A stretch of 6,036 nt of DNA from NCBI GenBank assembly GCA_947168325.1, contig CAMVLN010000087.1:1-6036 (forward strand). The letters are read 5' to 3'. Shown piece after piece: positions 5,940-6,036 of this stretch. A model generated the notes under the pieces. It saw only the letters and a program-made list of their open reading frames with translations. It had not been told where the DNA came from and did no database searches. Numbering within the stretch: the first letter of the stretch is position 1; each line of letters opens with the position of its first letter. The translations under genes and the position numbers were made by a program. The stretch is from an uncultured Elusimicrobia bacterium. Its GTDB lineage: Bacteria > Elusimicrobiota > Endomicrobiia > Endomicrobiales > Endomicrobiaceae.

Positions 5940-6036
5940 TTTATCATCTAACCTAAAACTAATGATTAGCGACTGCTGATACTATACAGAAATTGAGAGC
6001 GTCTTATCCACACCTAATATTTGCAGAAAATAACAC
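5940..6036 (-). promoter_or_regulatory. Leader upstream of the membrane protein-ptsH-ptsI run, candidate promoter
   Basis: About 97 bases with no coding frame I can support; the frames are short and lack family resemblance. It looks less AT-rich than the genes beside it. Reading on the minus strand, TATAGT at 5986-5981 could be a -10 element, placing transcription start about 34 bases before the ATG at 5939, but no good -35 lies 16-18 bases upstream. An 11-base palindrome, CTAATGATTAG (5959-5969), lies between it and the gene, where an operator could be. A DnaA-box 9-mer lies further upstream. All these are short and unproven. Confidence 0.25.
6004..6012 (+). promoter_or_regulatory. Perfect DnaA-box 9-mer (TTATCCACA)
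   Basis: TTATCCACA matches the consensus high-affinity DnaA box exactly. I found only this one copy, so it is not an origin on this evidence. It lies upstream of the candidate -10 of the minus-strand run, where DnaA could act as a transcription regulator, or it may be chance. The window ends 24 bases further on, so a cluster beyond the edge cannot be excluded. Confidence 0.35.

Noticed and set aside
5940..6036. A tRNA or tmRNA-like element in the leader
   Set aside because: No T-loop consensus, no acceptor-stem pairing and no anticodon-arm geometry could be found on either strand.
1..6036. CRISPR array, insertion sequence or toxin-antitoxin module
   Set aside because: No spaced direct repeats, terminal inverted repeats or transposase motifs. 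The NYN protein alone is a YacP/Rae1-type housekeeping nuclease with no antitoxin-like partner beside it.

Overview
The window is AT-rich (roughly a quarter to 30% G+C by eye) and comes from a bacterium using the standard code: TGA is a real stop (mltG) and TGG encodes Trp. It is gene-dense, with no gap over 100 bases. It starts inside one gene and ends without an upstream gene, so it may be a whole small contig. I cannot name the organism. HPr has the Ser46 site of HPr-kinase-regulated bacteria, and the low G+C and split ptsI would fit a host-associated or symbiotic bacterium. Clostridia, Brachyspira-like, Fusobacteria-like and Elusimicrobiota-like lineages all remain possible.

Layout: bases 1-132 (+) hold the C-terminal end of greA. 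Everything else is on the minus strand and reads, in transcription order: a leader of about 97 bases (6036-5940) with a perfect DnaA-box 9-mer; a small three-helix membrane protein of unknown function (5939-5664); HPr, ptsH (5661-5395); enzyme I, ptsI, split by a -1 frameshift (5395-3666); a short gap of about 72 bases; a YacP/Rae1-like NYN ribonuclease (3593-2997); the murein lytic transglycosylase mltG (3018-2059); a NifS/IscS cysteine desulfurase (2062-878); and a ComF-like phosphoribosyltransferase (864-142), which runs tail-to-tail into greA with 9 bases between stops.

Junctions are very tight: 2 bases, TAATG, a 22-base overlap, ATGA, then 13 bases. This suggests one or two co-transcribed, translationally coupled units. 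HPr and EI form the phosphate relay of the PTS, but no EII permease is in the window. The second block combines RNA decay, cell-wall cutting, sulfur transfer and a DNA-uptake-family protein, an assortment more like a housekeeping operon than one pathway.

The most notable feature is the ptsI break. All recognisable catalytic residues survive on both sides, but about 7 bases are missing relative to the family spacing. A classic A AAA AAG slippery heptamer in the correct frame, followed by a small GNRA-loop hairpin, lies inside the overlap of the two frames. A similar A-rich slippery site sits where the NYN gene overlaps mltG, next to a repeated peptide motif whose second copy also carries the mltG start codon. 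I see no mobile element, CRISPR array, tRNA or rRNA.
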